From NCBI RefSeq assembly GCF_000247815.1, contig NC_021673.1, positions 111,654,766-111,718,765 of the forward strand: a DNA stretch of 64,000 nt. The letters run 5' to 3'. Positions 12,021 through 23,762 of the stretch are shown in pieces. The notes beneath the pieces are model-generated. The model was not told where the DNA came from. It searched no databases and saw nothing but the letters and a program-made list of their open reading frames with translations. The translations under genes were made by a program, and so were the position numbers. Origin of the DNA: Ficedula albicollis (taxonomy: Eukaryota > Chordata > Aves > Passeriformes > Muscicapidae). How positions within the stretch are numbered: the first letter of the stretch is position 1; each line of letters starts with the position of its first letter.

Positions 12021-14810
12021 GATGTGTATTTAAACAATGGATTTTACCATTTCTCCTAATTCTAACCACGTAAACCAACTTAGAACCATTCAGTAGTCAA
12101 TATAAAGAAGTAAACATGTCTGGAGAATAACTGATACCAAGGTGGGTATAATAAATTGTTCTCTAGAAGTACCTCTGTCATTTTGTCAATTACAGCAGAA
12201 TCGACACGGTTGGGTGTCTCACAGTTCTTAGATTTTATATGAATGCAGTAAACTGAGATGAATTTTAGCTCAGCTATCCACATATAGATGATTGAAGTGC
12301 TGAAAATTAAAGGAAAGCCAAAGAAGCACTTTGAACAGTGTATTAGGAAAATTCATTTTGTTAAGGTATTTTATTCCACAGCAATTTTCCTTGTCAGTCA
12401 GGAGGTGCATTGTTCTTATGATCAATTTAATAATAAAATTATAAAGTGTCAAGCATTGCTCTCTTTGGAGTAATAGAAATAGTAAGTAGGCTGCAAATTA
12501 TGTATGGCTTTGGAATACTTTTTAGGACAATCCATTGGAAATACTAACTGTACACCTGTCACTTTCCAAACAAGACAAGATATGCAAATATTTTCATGTG
12601 GTTGTTGGGTTCTACAATTTTACTTGTCTCCTGGACTGAAACTTAGCAAAGAAATATCTAAATAAAAGTATTATATTCTTATATTTCAGATTTATTTTCT
12701 TCTAGAAGAAGGTTGATGTAGCAACCAAACAAGGCATGGATATTAGTTTTCCAGTCTAAAAGTAGATGGTGTTTGGAATATCTGGGTCAAAACTTTTAAT
12801 TTGTTTTTTTTTCTAGTCCATTTTTTCCTTCATGTTTCACATAAACAAAAAAGTTAGGCTATGTATAACATGCACAATACAATATTTTATTTTTTCATTT
12901 CTCATTCCTTACAGTATTTTTGCACTCAATCATGGTGGTGAACAAAGACTAAAGAAAAAGAGAAAAACATTGTAAAGACTTTACTAGTTTTGCACAAAGC
13001 ACGCACAACCAGAATACAGGCCCCAGAGGTCTTAACATTGTTCAATTTCATTGGCTACAATCTCATTCCAGCAATATGATCCTTCAGAAGTCACATTCTG
13101 CAGACATGTATTGGTACAACCATATATTCTTAAGATGAGAAAAAAAGGCAGCTGTAATAAGCATGAAGTAAAATGGTAGCAACTGGTTCAGACTTTCAGC
13201 TGTATGTATAAATAAGAAAGTTTATATCTTATAAACATTCTTCCGAAGCCTAGATATAGCTTTGACCTCAAACATCAATTCTGCAGCCCTCCACTATAAT
13301 TGCTATCAGAATTGGCAAATTAAGAATATGGATAATAGTAAAATATAGGATTCTTCACTTCAAAAAATGAAAGAAATCAAGTCATAGATACAGGGATTTG
13401 GACAGTCACTAAAAGTAACTGTCTTTTTCAATAGTAAAATCTCCTTGCAGGAAAAACTGGTGATGCTCTCCAGCTTTTAGTTAATCTCCTTTTTTGAATA
13501 CAGAGTAATACTTTGAAGCCATGATATTTTCCTGTGTTTCTTACCAACCTACATTCATATGGATTAAGCAGCCATACAGTTTTCAAAATGAAAGTCAAAG
13601 AAACTTGGTTCCAAGGATCATTTACAAACTCGTCTTCCAAGAATTACACTGTCATATTGCTTATATCTTCCTGATTTTTTCAGGCTTTCTTTTTGCTATA
13701 CTTTTCCAGACTGTTCTCCTTCTCAATGCTGTTTTGCTTTCATAGGGCTCCCATAGAGTCATACTGAAATAATCTGAAGTGCTTATATCAGCAGAATCAC
13801 TATTCATATATCAGTCTGTTTGCTTAACTGACTTTTTTTTCAATCCTTACACATCAATATTTCATTTACTTCTTCTGATGCTTCCTCGAAAAATATGAAT
13901 TTTATCCTTTTGTGCCTTACGAGCAACAGGTATTGTAAGTACCTAGTAAACCTCTATGAAATAATAAATATTTTGCTGCAGTTCTGAATGTAAATTCATA
14001 TTGATTGGCTTTAAAATATTGTTGCAGAATGAAGCTGACAATCAACTTTATCCCAAGTGAATCAGAGGCCTATATCTCTCTGAACTCTTTCCTGTCCATT
14101 TAAATATATCTTCGTTTGCCTTCAGTGTGTGATGGGAAGAAGAACTGAGATAAATCACCATCTTTCTATGAATTTTTCGTACATTAACCTTTTTTTTTAA
14201 ATACATCAAAGCCCTATGACATTTACTTCTCAAAAAAAAGTAAAATACATTTACAGATTTAGTTTGTATAAATTAATAAATTTTATCATCTGATACTAAA
14301 AATGGCTCTAATATAAAAAAATATTGTAGTCTTGATAAAAGAAATTGGATTTTAGAAGAAGGAGACAAGGCTTTCATGAGCAGGGAATGAGAAATGTTTC
14401 TAAACATAGCAAGAGACATGGAAAAAAATAGCAATGTGAGAAGCTCAAAAGGCAGAAGATCAGAAAGACCCAAGAAAATAGCAATTGAATGTGGGGGGAG
14501 AAGGGGTGGGGGGAGAAGATCAGAAGCACGAAAAGTGAGCAACAATTTGTGGTAAAAGAAAATCAAGTAAATCCTAGCTAATGAATGTGAGACATGGAAG
14601 AAGTCATGGTACAGTGGTTTTGGCAGTGCAATGACACAGTTCTGAGCATATAGATAAAAAGAGTGTAGTCAACTTAATAATATATGGGCAGAAAAGGATA
14701 CACCTAAATCTCCTTTGTCATCACTGAGACTTTTCCCATATTTTTATCTATTCTACAAGTCTGTGAGACCAACTGTGGAGATTATTCCATCATTACTTCA
14801 AGTGCTGTCA
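12021..14810. other. Unique non-coding DNA
   Basis: About 2.8 kb of AT-rich sequence with no supported gene or mobile element. Open frames on both strands stay below 100 codons; the longest (14273-14566, minus) is low-complexity and lacks motifs. Confidence 0.55.
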
Positions 14811-14850
14811 TATTATTTCTAGATATGTCATATTATCTCTAGATATGTCA
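14811..14850. repeat. Two-copy tandem duplication, 20-bp unit
   Basis: TATTATTTCTAGATATGTCA (14811-14830) is followed by the same 20 bases with one change, TATTATCTCTAGATATGTCA (14831-14850). It touches the left edge of the larger 178-bp duplication. Confidence 0.9.
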
Positions 14851-15195
14851 GTACATATAACTACCAATTCACAGTTAATAGCAAAACATTTTAATTACCT
14901 CTAATAGTAATGTACACGTCTAGTGCTAATAAACACTTCAGCTGGCAATGCAGAACATTTACAGCAGAAAAAGTCTTAATGTGTGTCACACAGGCATGCT
15001 GACACACCCAGAAGATCTAGATATGTCAGTACATATAACTACCAATTCACAGTTAATAGCAAAACATTTTAATTACCTCTAATAGTAATGTACACGTCTA
15101 GTGCTAATAAACACTTCAGCTGGCAATGCAGAACATTTACAGCAGAAAAAGTCTTAATGTGTGTCACACAGACATGCTGACACACCCAGAAGATC
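14838..15195. repeat. Two-copy tandem duplication, 178-bp unit
   Basis: The sequence from TCTAGATATGTCAGTACATA at 14838 to GACACACCCAGAAGA repeats from 15016. I see a single difference (CAGGCATGCT versus CAGACATGCT). The two ends share TC at the junction, so the join has 2 bp of microhomology. Near-identity implies a recent event. Confidence 0.95.
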
Positions 15196-16289
15196 AAGCA
15201 CTTTTTGATCAAGATCAAGATCAAGGCTTTCAGGGTTAAAAATTTGAGTCCAAGCTAGTGTGAAATGATATACCAGAGGTATTCCAAAATGGGTATGCAA
15301 TGAAATTCCCCAACACATGTACATGTAGATAACCTTATGCAACAATGGGTAATCATAAATGGAATCTGGATTCACTTTTTTGAGATTTGGACTATAAATC
15401 TGACCCAACGGAATGGAATTAACTTTATTTGATTTCCATGCTTTGGTGAAAATATTGCCAAACATGAGTGTTCACAAAACAGACTTTTACTCTTGTACCC
15501 TTACTCTCTTGACACTTTTTTGCAATGATTTTGTTGTTTATGGCGACTCAGATTTATGCTTACCTCAGCAATTTTAGTTCTTTTTTTCAAGTACAGATGA
15601 TTCATTTCCAAACTACAAAAATTGAAGAGTCTGACAGTTCTGAAATATATCTTCATCCCTCATGGTCTGTAACTGCTTCTCTTTGCACTGGTTGTAATTC
15701 CCAGAAGTGTCAAAAATCCTTTTGAAAGATAGCAAAATGTCAGAAAAAGTGTACCAGAAAGATCTATCTCTTATTTCAGGGTGAGCTGTTGTAAAGTAGC
15801 TGTAATCAGTGAAAGCAGGAGTAACCAGCAATTGAAGAAAACAATTATGATCAGTTCTTATGCTCTTTCCCAGAAGAATATCTGCAGATGGCAATCCAGT
15901 GTGTACCATGGAGAAATATGTATTAAAAATAAGAAAAATCTGGAAAAATCCAGATCTACATATCATTGTAGAACAGAATTGTTAGTGTGATACTCAATAT
16001 TCAGTATGAGACTCCTGATTATCCATGGTTTACATTAAGTTTCATTAAACTACAAGGTGTGTCACTCATGCCACAGCAATTTGGTGTCCTCATTATTTTT
16101 TACTTTATATCCTCTTTCTACAATCCCAGTGGTACGTGAACAAAATAAGCTTCAAACACACATTTACTTTTACTTAGAAAGATGAACCAGCAGTGTTACT
16201 TTCAAAGTGTAATTTTTGAAAGATGAGTTCCTAGAGAAGGCACTTCTGTGAACAAACTGATGGGAATACGAATGTGGTGGTTTCATTGG
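15196..16289. other. Unique non-coding DNA
   Basis: Starts with a short (GATCAA)3 run at 15207-15224. Minus-strand frames of 103 codons (15154-15465) and 117 codons (15613-15966) have no recognisable motifs; the first reads through the duplication and the GATCAA run. No gene is supported. Confidence 0.5.
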
Positions 16290-16700
16290 GGAAATCTCTG
16301 CGGCACCACTCATGTCATGGGAAACAGGTGACAAGGTAGGCACAGCAGCTCATTGGCAAACTGGCCTTTAAGATTACAGAGTGCTTACCAGACCCTTTTC
16401 TTACTCTGTGGAGCAAGCTCAGGACTTGGATAGATAGATCTTTTCACCTTGACTGGTGTCAGTGTAAGGGGTCACAAACCTGCCTGTCCTTCTCAAGGTG
16501 TGACCACTGCATGCAGGCTGAGGTGAGCCTCACAAGGTGTGACCACTGCATGCAGGCTGAGGTGGAGATGACAAGAGTTGTTGAGCCTCGGCACCTGCGG
16601 TAGGTCAAGATTGCAGGGCTGCTGCCACTGGAACTGCAGCTTCATCACTTGGTTTCTAAACAGAAGGAAGATGGGAGCCTACCTTAGAGTCAGAGCAACA
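16290..16700. other. GC-richer patch of unknown origin
   Basis: Against AT-rich flanks this segment contains GGAAATCTCTGCGGCACCAC, GGCACCTGCGGTAGGTCAAG and AGGGCTGCTGCCACTGGAAC, with many TG/CA dinucleotides where CpG may have decayed. It carries the 39-bp tandem duplication. It could be an old LTR or other transposon that I do not recognise. No open frame of note. Confidence 0.35.
16494..16566. repeat. Two-copy tandem duplication, 39-bp unit
   Basis: CAAGGTGTGACCACTGCATG and the following GCAGGCTGAGGTG occur at 16494 and at 16533. Seven bases (AGCCTCA) at the junction are not explained by either end, the longest filler seen in this window. Confidence 0.9.
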
Positions 16701-17856
16701 TCACACACTGAAATCTGCAAGACAAAATAGCAGGTTCCCTACCTGAAGGTTTGTGCTTATCACTGATTAACAGGGCTAACAAAACTGGGCTTCTGTTTGC
16801 TACTGGAAACATGAGCAAAAGCTATTGCCTCATTGAGTTTTCTTTGTTTGCAGAGAAATGAGAATTTATTTCTTCTAAATTCAGATCTGGCTACTGCCAC
16901 TCATGCCTCCATCATTCTGACACTGCCTTTCTACAGTGCATTTCATCTCGGGCAACATTGCTTTATTTAATCAGGAGATTCAGTGAACTGCAGTGAAGGC
17001 ACTTAACAGTCACTCATCATGCTGAATCTTTTCACTGTTAACTTTAAGCTCACTTTCCTTGTAATCTGTGTCCTAGGAATATTCAAAAGGTTTAAAAGCT
17101 CAGATGTTAAGACTAGGAGATTGAAATATTCATTTCATATCATATTTTAGCATCAGAATCACAGATATGCTCACTTGAGTTTCAAAGATATTAAATAAAA
17201 AGTTCATAGTCACAAGTGTATATGATCAAATATTTTCAGCAAATAATTTTGAACCACTAATCAGTGCTTAATATATGTGTGAAATCTAACATGGGGATTT
17301 ACAGCGCTTATTGTGCTTTATGCTTCTGTGAAACTGCCTTATTTCATACTGATGGATGGAGGTAGATCAAACAATGTCTCCTTCATATTTCCTTGTGGAT
17401 GGGCTGTATAAAGAGTTTTGCTATTTCTTTAAATTTATATGGCTCTATTCCTACACAGAATGTCATCAACTTTTCACTACTGAGCATTATATTTTAAAAA
17501 ATAGATCATGCAATGCACTGCTTACTTCATAAGACTTTGGGAGTACCTTTAAGTGTTGGCTTCCCTTATAATGTTTCAATGTCCAAATTTAGGTTTCATG
17601 ATTCCTATAAGAAAAAAAATAAAAATACTCCCCATTGGGGATTATTATGTCCATAAATAGAAAAATTAAGTCAGTTTACAAAAGGACAGCAGAATCATTT
17701 TATCAGAATACAAGTGGCATTTCTTTCCTACTGTAAACAAAAAATTTTGGCCAACTTTTAAAGCTACCAACAATTCTAGTTAAGGGATGGTACTTTTAGA
17801 ATGAAAATATTCTGATATGAGTAGTCAACTCTTCTTCCAGGAGTAAACTATGCCCA
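16701..17856. other. Unique non-coding DNA
   Basis: No gene or transposon is recognised. The part 16880-17060 is of higher complexity and is listed separately. Confidence 0.5.
16880..17060. promoter_or_regulatory. Candidate conserved non-coding element (weak)
   Basis: High-complexity, repeat-free DNA including GGCTACTGCCACTCATGCCT, TCATCTCGGGCAACATTGCT and TTTAATCAGGAGATTCAGTG, with no open frame. It is proposed on texture alone; comparison with other birds would test it. Confidence 0.2.
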
Positions 17857-17960
17857 GAAAAGATGAACACCTTTCATGTTAACATGCATGTTAACACCTC
17901 CATTAAGATTCGAAAAGATGAACACCTTTCATGTTAACATGCACACACCTCCATTAAGAT
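17857..17960. repeat. Two-copy tandem duplication, 55-bp unit, one copy with a 6-bp loss
   Basis: GAAAAGATGAACACCTTTCA starts copies at 17857 and 17912. The first copy holds TGTTAACATGCATGTTAACA, while the second has TGTTAACATGCACACACC and lacks the second palindrome arm. One filler base (C) lies at the junction. Confidence 0.9.
17877..17896. repeat. Perfect 20-bp palindrome
   Basis: TGTTAACATGCATGTTAACA is its own reverse complement. It is intact only in the first copy of the surrounding tandem duplication. Confidence 0.9.
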
Positions 17961-18894
17961 TTAGCTCTGGTTTGTAAAGGTTCATTCATTCCTTATGTTG
18001 TTCTAAAATTATAGTGTAACAGAAACCTGTTAGCATGCTTATTCCTGTAATGTGAAATGCTGATGTTCCTATGGAACTTGAAATTCCATGTATTTGGTTA
18101 TAATTTTTTGATGGCTTGAACTTTAGTCATTGTAAATTGGCATATCCCAAAATAGCACAATTTTCATCTTGCTCCTTATTTATAGCTTGCTCATAATAAC
18201 AATTTATAGAATAAGGGTCTTACTTTCATTATGACATAAAGTCATGTCTTACAAAGGTCAACACCAATTTTAGCCATGGTTCATTATGCTGCATACATTA
18301 ACTATTTCTGAGTTAAAGTCTCAGATTAGAAGGTGACTCTATTGTCATTTCTAGAGTTAAGACACTGTCGAAATATTTGACATCCAGCAGAAAAATAGAG
18401 CCCTCTGGGAGATCACAGCTTTCCCATGGCTTATTGTTCAACAAGCCCAGCAGAACAATGCCTGGGACTATGAAGAGGTTGTTGAAGATCACTTAAAAGC
18501 GTGTGTAGTCCTGCCATCATCACAGAATTGTCCACTGCTTCTGAAGCATTTAAGGCAAACTTTTCAGAATTGCTTTGTCTTCATCTTCTTCTCCTCATTA
18601 AAAAAAAACATTAAAAATATAGGAACACTAGTTAGAGTTCTATCCCAAAATTTTAGCAAGTAACACAGAAATAAATATTAATGTTGGTTGATAATTCTTA
18701 TACTGCATCCCATTAGTCACTGGAACTAACCTTTCATGATTGTTTTTCTGCTGGTCTTGAATGTGACCTTTGCTATATGATGGGCAGAGGACAAAACAAA
18801 TTCCAAAATGTCCTTTTTGGTAAGTAGGAGGGCAGTGTGTTTGCTCTTTAACAGTCATAATATGTAGCTTTTCATAAGGTCTAGTCTCCTTGGG
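17961..18894. other. Unique non-coding DNA
   Basis: No supported gene, RNA or transposon; open frames are below 75 codons. Confidence 0.55.
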
Positions 18895-19110
18895 TACAAA
18901 ACAGATGGCTGAAACTTAATAAAAGGGATACTATGGGGAATACAAGAATTACTTGTACCAAAACTAACTTTATGCTCCCTTATAGGGCCCAGATGAGCTA
19001 TCATACAAAACAGATGGCTGAAACTTAATAAAAGGGATACTATGGGGAATACAAGAATTACTTGTACCAAAACTAACTTTATGCTCCCTTATAGGGCCCA
19101 GATAAGCTAT
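18895..19110. repeat. Two-copy tandem duplication, 109-bp unit
   Basis: TACAAAACAGATGGCTGAAA begins copies at 18895 and 19004. They are almost identical through TTATAGGGCCCAGAT, differing at CAGATGAGC versus CAGATAAGC near the end. The junction contains two filler bases (CA). Confidence 0.95.
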
Positions 19111-22100
19111 TGTGTGAATGTTAACTCTGAGACTGCAGCCACATTGGCCTCTAATCCTGGTAAAGCGACAATGCCATTAACCTGGATTTTTTTTTCTTTC
19201 CCACATCTGCTGACTTGAAAGTCTCCGTTGCTTCCTTTCACATACTCCCCAGATTAACATGATTTTTTTGCCACTCAGTGCTGTTACCTTCTGTGTTTCA
19301 GGGCTCTTGGGCAAGGCATAAGGAGATTCATCTCTTCAGAGGGTATTGCCACAAACAAAATACAACACATGGATTATCTAGGTTTGTTGAAGTCAATCAT
19401 TAGTTTTTAGCTTTTGCCTAGTATTTTCACTGAGGAGTCATGAATCTCCAGGATTTGGGGACCAGAGAACTTAAACTCTTGCACCATTTAGGAACATAGT
19501 TAATTCTGGACAAACGAGTTTGAATGTGAAAACTCAGTCTTTTAAAGACCAATTTCGAACACATACATCAATGATCTCTAGCTTTTAGTCTCCCTGCAGT
19601 TGTCTTGTTTACTTTCTGCAGGGCTTTGGGCCAGAGCTGATGTGCTAACACAGAGATGCCAAAGATGAGGCTTGGCAGGCAGGATCCCATGCATTCTAGT
19701 AGGCAGACTCAGGCAGCACCTGAGAGCACATTTCCAGATTCATTATCTGCATGGAGAGCAAACAGCTTTTGTGTCAACAGAGGTTACATCCCAGAATACA
19801 TCAGAGGCACCAGCAGAGACCACGCTGACACCACAAGAGGCAGGCCATCATTACCACTAATTAGCAGAATTGCATCACTTCAGCTACTAGTGTGGAATGG
19901 TAAAGGTACTTAAGGTTGAATCCTAATCAGTAACCAAAGATAGAACAGAAAACTAAAAGTCAGATTGTCAAACTAAAGAAAAGTAAGAAGAGATCTGGCT
20001 TAGTTCTGAAACTTCTAGGCCCTTGTGGTATATCGACATGCTGATTCTATAGTTGCTAGAATTTATAAAACACATTAGGATTTAAACAGTTGTTAAAACA
20101 TTTTCTAGTCACCTAAGTTATTTTTTTCTTTTGGATTTGTCTTTCAGTTGATATTTATTTAATAAAAATGCATTTTTTTTTAGTATCCTCTTTTTTGCCT
20201 GCTGCCATTTGGCAACTCATTGTTCTAGAATTGCTCCTTTGGCAGGCATTGCTGTCAAATGGATTTCAGCTGAACTGCTCAGTAGTTGAACTTGTTAACA
20301 GTAGGAGCTCTAATGCACACAAACCAGCAAGACACGATTAGTAAGTGTTTGTCACAATAGGAAACACTGTGCAAACTACACTTTTCAGTTCCCAGGCAAT
20401 TGTGTGTGGTAGTATTTTTGGTGAGCTGGTGCAATTAGAATGGGGACATTTTGAATCCAGTCCTCCAAAAATAACTCAGAACGTTCATGTGAGTGGAACT
20501 ACAGAAAGGAAAATGTGTAATAGTGTTATACCCTTAATACAACAGAAACAAAAACTTGTTTCATGAGTGGTGTAATAATGTCACTCCTAAAAAGATTTTA
20601 TGAACAACCTCCTTGGGGAGTGCCATTTTTGGCAAAGAGGTTGAGTGATGCTATTACTGTTAAGATTGCACTAGCTTTGTTTATTATGTTCTCTTAGTTA
20701 TGGTATTAATAAAAAAGCAAGACAATACTATTTTTGAATTATCTTTTTTTTCCTTATTTGAGGTAGATTTATAGCTTAAAAATTAACAATATTTCCTTGA
20801 AATGCCTGAAAACTATAATCTGTGAAGTATATAAGCATAATTTTAAGTAAAAGACAGTCTTTTCTATTGCTAATTACAATTCATCAAAAAGTCTTTCAAG
20901 TATTCCATGCTGCATAGTACCACAGAAAGTTTCTGTGGCAAAAACAAACTAGTTTTTTATTAAGTGGACTATTGAAAAATAAATTCTATCTCCATGACAT
21001 AAGAGCATGCTGTCACTTCTAAATTGTCCTCTGCATGTGGGCATTTTGTCTAGATTCCATATGTGTGCATCTGTGCACAGCCTTTGATCAGGTATTTTTT
21101 AAAAATTCAACATTACCAAAGTCTATTTCTAAGACCATGTAAATTTATCTACATAAGAGTGGTTGCAAGTGACAATTTGGAAGGCAAAATTTTGCCTTAT
21201 GTTGATGATTTTTTTTCCAGACATGTAATTTCAAAATAAGCATTGAATGTTGTAAACCCTTCCTAGACACAAATGTATATTCTGAAATTGTAAAAGTAAT
21301 TTTAGTGGAAAATAAACTTGGTACAAGGAACAGATAATAGTAATGTGGTTCTTGGGTTTCCTTTTTATTGTGCTTAAGAGAATTTGTTTCAGCATATAAC
21401 AGAACTTGGTAATCTCATCATGAACCTTCAACATTTTTATTTTATATGATTGAATTTGCCTTTAATATACACCTAAAATTTTATTAAGATTTAAATCACT
21501 GACTTTTATAAACTAAGTGTAATGCAATAAAATAAACCAAGTAGGAAATTAAAATTACACTGAATGCAATTTGTTCTATTCACAGTTTTGTTTAGTTCAT
21601 GCTAGCTTCACAGATAAGAAGAAAAATTGACTTTAAGAAAGAGTGCAAAGATTTTAAACATACGGGGATTAAAAAAAATGACTCTATGTGATTTTATTTT
21701 CCACGTAAATAATGAGTTATTCTACTCTTTATTTCATTAAAGAATAAGAACAAAATCCCTGTATCCAGGCAGCAAGAAACTTTAGCAAATTTCTGACTTC
21801 ATTTTTGTGACTCAAGCCTGCCTGTAGTTAATTTAAAGCTTAGTTCACTGTACACTCTGTGATAAGAATAATAATGAAAAGTTGTCAGCCCTAGGAATAT
21901 CCTGGAACAAGATTAATGTTGCATTTGGAAATTGTGAAAAGTGTTTATTTCACCGAGAAGTTATACAAAAGCCTCTGGGTACAATTTTTTTTTTATGTGA
22001 GATTAGAACAAAACAAATTGAAATTGTTTAAATCAATAGCAGCTATCAGACATAGATCTGCAATGATGTTCCTAAGCAGTCACTCTAGTTCCTGGGTTCA

Positions 22101-22360
22101 CAGTTCTGGCTTATCAAGAGATGGAAAATGATAGATGGGTATAAATTATGCACAGCTTCTAAGCTTTCTTCTTTCCTTTTAAAGATTTTAAAAATGTACT
22201 CAGCTCTGACTTCTGGCTGCCTACAGCCTATTATTTCCTAATCCAAACCGTGACTATGCAGCAGGAGAGTAGAACATGTTTAAAGCAGTTTCCTTTGATG
22301 CACAAAGAGTTTCTTCTTCTCCTGTCCTTGTTGGCTGGGATTAAGGCTTCTGTAGGAACA
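19111..22360. other. Unique non-coding DNA
   Basis: About 3.2 kb without a supported gene. A plus-strand frame of 85 codons at 19656-19913 lies in a slightly GC-richer stretch but has no motif. Around 20195-20275 the words TGCCATTTGGCA and TGTCAAATGGA form an imperfect inverted arrangement. The rest is AT-rich. Confidence 0.5.
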
Positions 22361-22501
22361 AAAACAGCAGCACATGACTCCACTGCAGAGCAAGGTCCCC
22401 TCCATAAGCAGGGAGAGCTGAACGTCTGTATGCCCTAGGTATTATTTGACAGAAGTGTGGGTTGTCATACATGAAGCTGGAGTGGTGATATTATATAATA
22501 G
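22361..22501. repeat. Dispersed duplication, copy A (141 bp)
   Basis: AAAACAGCAGCACATGACTC through AGCTGGAGTGGTGATATTAT to ATAATAG. The same sequence recurs at 23624-23762. This copy contains the extra AT of GATATTATATAATAG. Confidence 0.9.
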
Positions 22502-23623
22502 CTTTGAAGTTTCAAACTTCTGTATCCCTAGAACTGTGAATCCTGCTTAGCTCCATTATGTAAATTGTGAGCTTGTTGGGGGCAGTAGCCCGTTTTCTCT
22601 CTCCCTCTTTCTCTGTACATGTGTGTGTGTGTATATATATATGTATATATTTATATATATGCACATACACATAGAGAGAGTTTACATATATAGAGTATAT
22701 GGATTATATTTATCTCATAAATATACACTGCTATGTGATTTATCTGTGCATGTGGGTTAATATGTAGAGATGCATAGATACAGATATACACAGATATATA
22801 CATATATACACATATAGATAATTTATTTTCAATTGCCAACATGTTTTTCTGATTTTTTTTATTATTTGGGAACTGTAGTGTTTTGCCTCCTCTGTTTTCT
22901 TTTTCCATGGCTTCCACATTTGTGAAATCTTCTACCATCTATTTCATCCCAACTGTTCTTCTATTGGCTCAGCTTCTTGGCACTTACACTACTGGAACTC
23001 TCTTAGGCCGGGATTGAAATGGTACTTTTGGCCTCAGTGTAACAGAGACTGCAGCCAAGATAAAGTGTACAAATATGGTTAAATGATGGTAATCCAGAAA
23101 AGCACTTAAATTATTATAGTTCTTTGCTATTTATAGAAGTTGCTCACTAAGCAGTATCACTTGGCCATAAACAGAGCTTTTGGGAATGGGCCAGTAAAAG
23201 CAAATGCCCATCTGAGTGATTTAAGTAATTTTATAGTTCTGATATAGAGAGAAAACACTCTGTAAAATGGACTGATATTGTGGGAAGGGAAACAAAAAAT
23301 AAATTTTCTGTTTGGAACACTCTGGATACTATGACCCAGGACTCTTTTATGTCTGTTATCCAGAGTCTGTTGCTGAGAACTTCTCTAGGAGTTTCTAAAA
23401 GTCCAATGTTTTTCTTGACTATGTCTGTAAGTATCTTCCTTTTAACTGATTTAATAGTCCTGAAATCTTGTATAGAGCTACTAAGGTATCACATCATAGG
23501 AACAATTTTTTTACAGCCTGTGCAATCTCCACTGTCTATTCCTATCTGGGAAGACATGATTACTTCACTGTTTCCCAATCCTGCTTTCATTATACAAAGT
23601 GGAATCCACTTTCTAAAAGGTTA
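22502..23623. other. Non-coding spacer between the dispersed copies
   Basis: Contains the TG/TA simple repeats at 22617-22830. A 114-codon plus-strand frame at 23280-23624 has hydrophobic stretches but no recognised domain or splice context; it runs into copy B, so it is judged chance. Confidence 0.5.
22617..22830. repeat. Imperfect TG/TA/CA simple-repeat region
   Basis: GTACATGTGTGTGTGTGTAT passes into TATATATATATGTATATAT and, after about 60 bp, into CAGATATACACAGATATATA and CATATATACACATATAGATA. This is an alternating purine-pyrimidine tract with interruptions. Confidence 0.85.
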
Positions 23624-23762
23624 AAAACAGCAGCACATGACTCCACTGCAGAGCAAGGTCCCCTCCATAAGCAGGGAGAGCTGAACGTCTGTATGCCCTA
23701 GGTATTATTTGACAGAAGTGTGGGTTGTCATACATGAAGCTGGAGTGGTGATTATATAATAG
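23624..23762. repeat. Dispersed duplication, copy B (139 bp)
   Basis: Matches 22361-22501 base for base except for a 2-bp loss (GATTATATAATAG). It is followed at once by a run of T. The spacing of 1263 bp with unrelated sequence between rules out a simple tandem duplication. It looks like a short templated copy-paste. No target-site duplication is evident. Confidence 0.9.

Noticed and set aside
14838..15195. Direct repeats as a CRISPR array
   Set aside because: There are only two adjacent copies with no spacers, in a vertebrate context.
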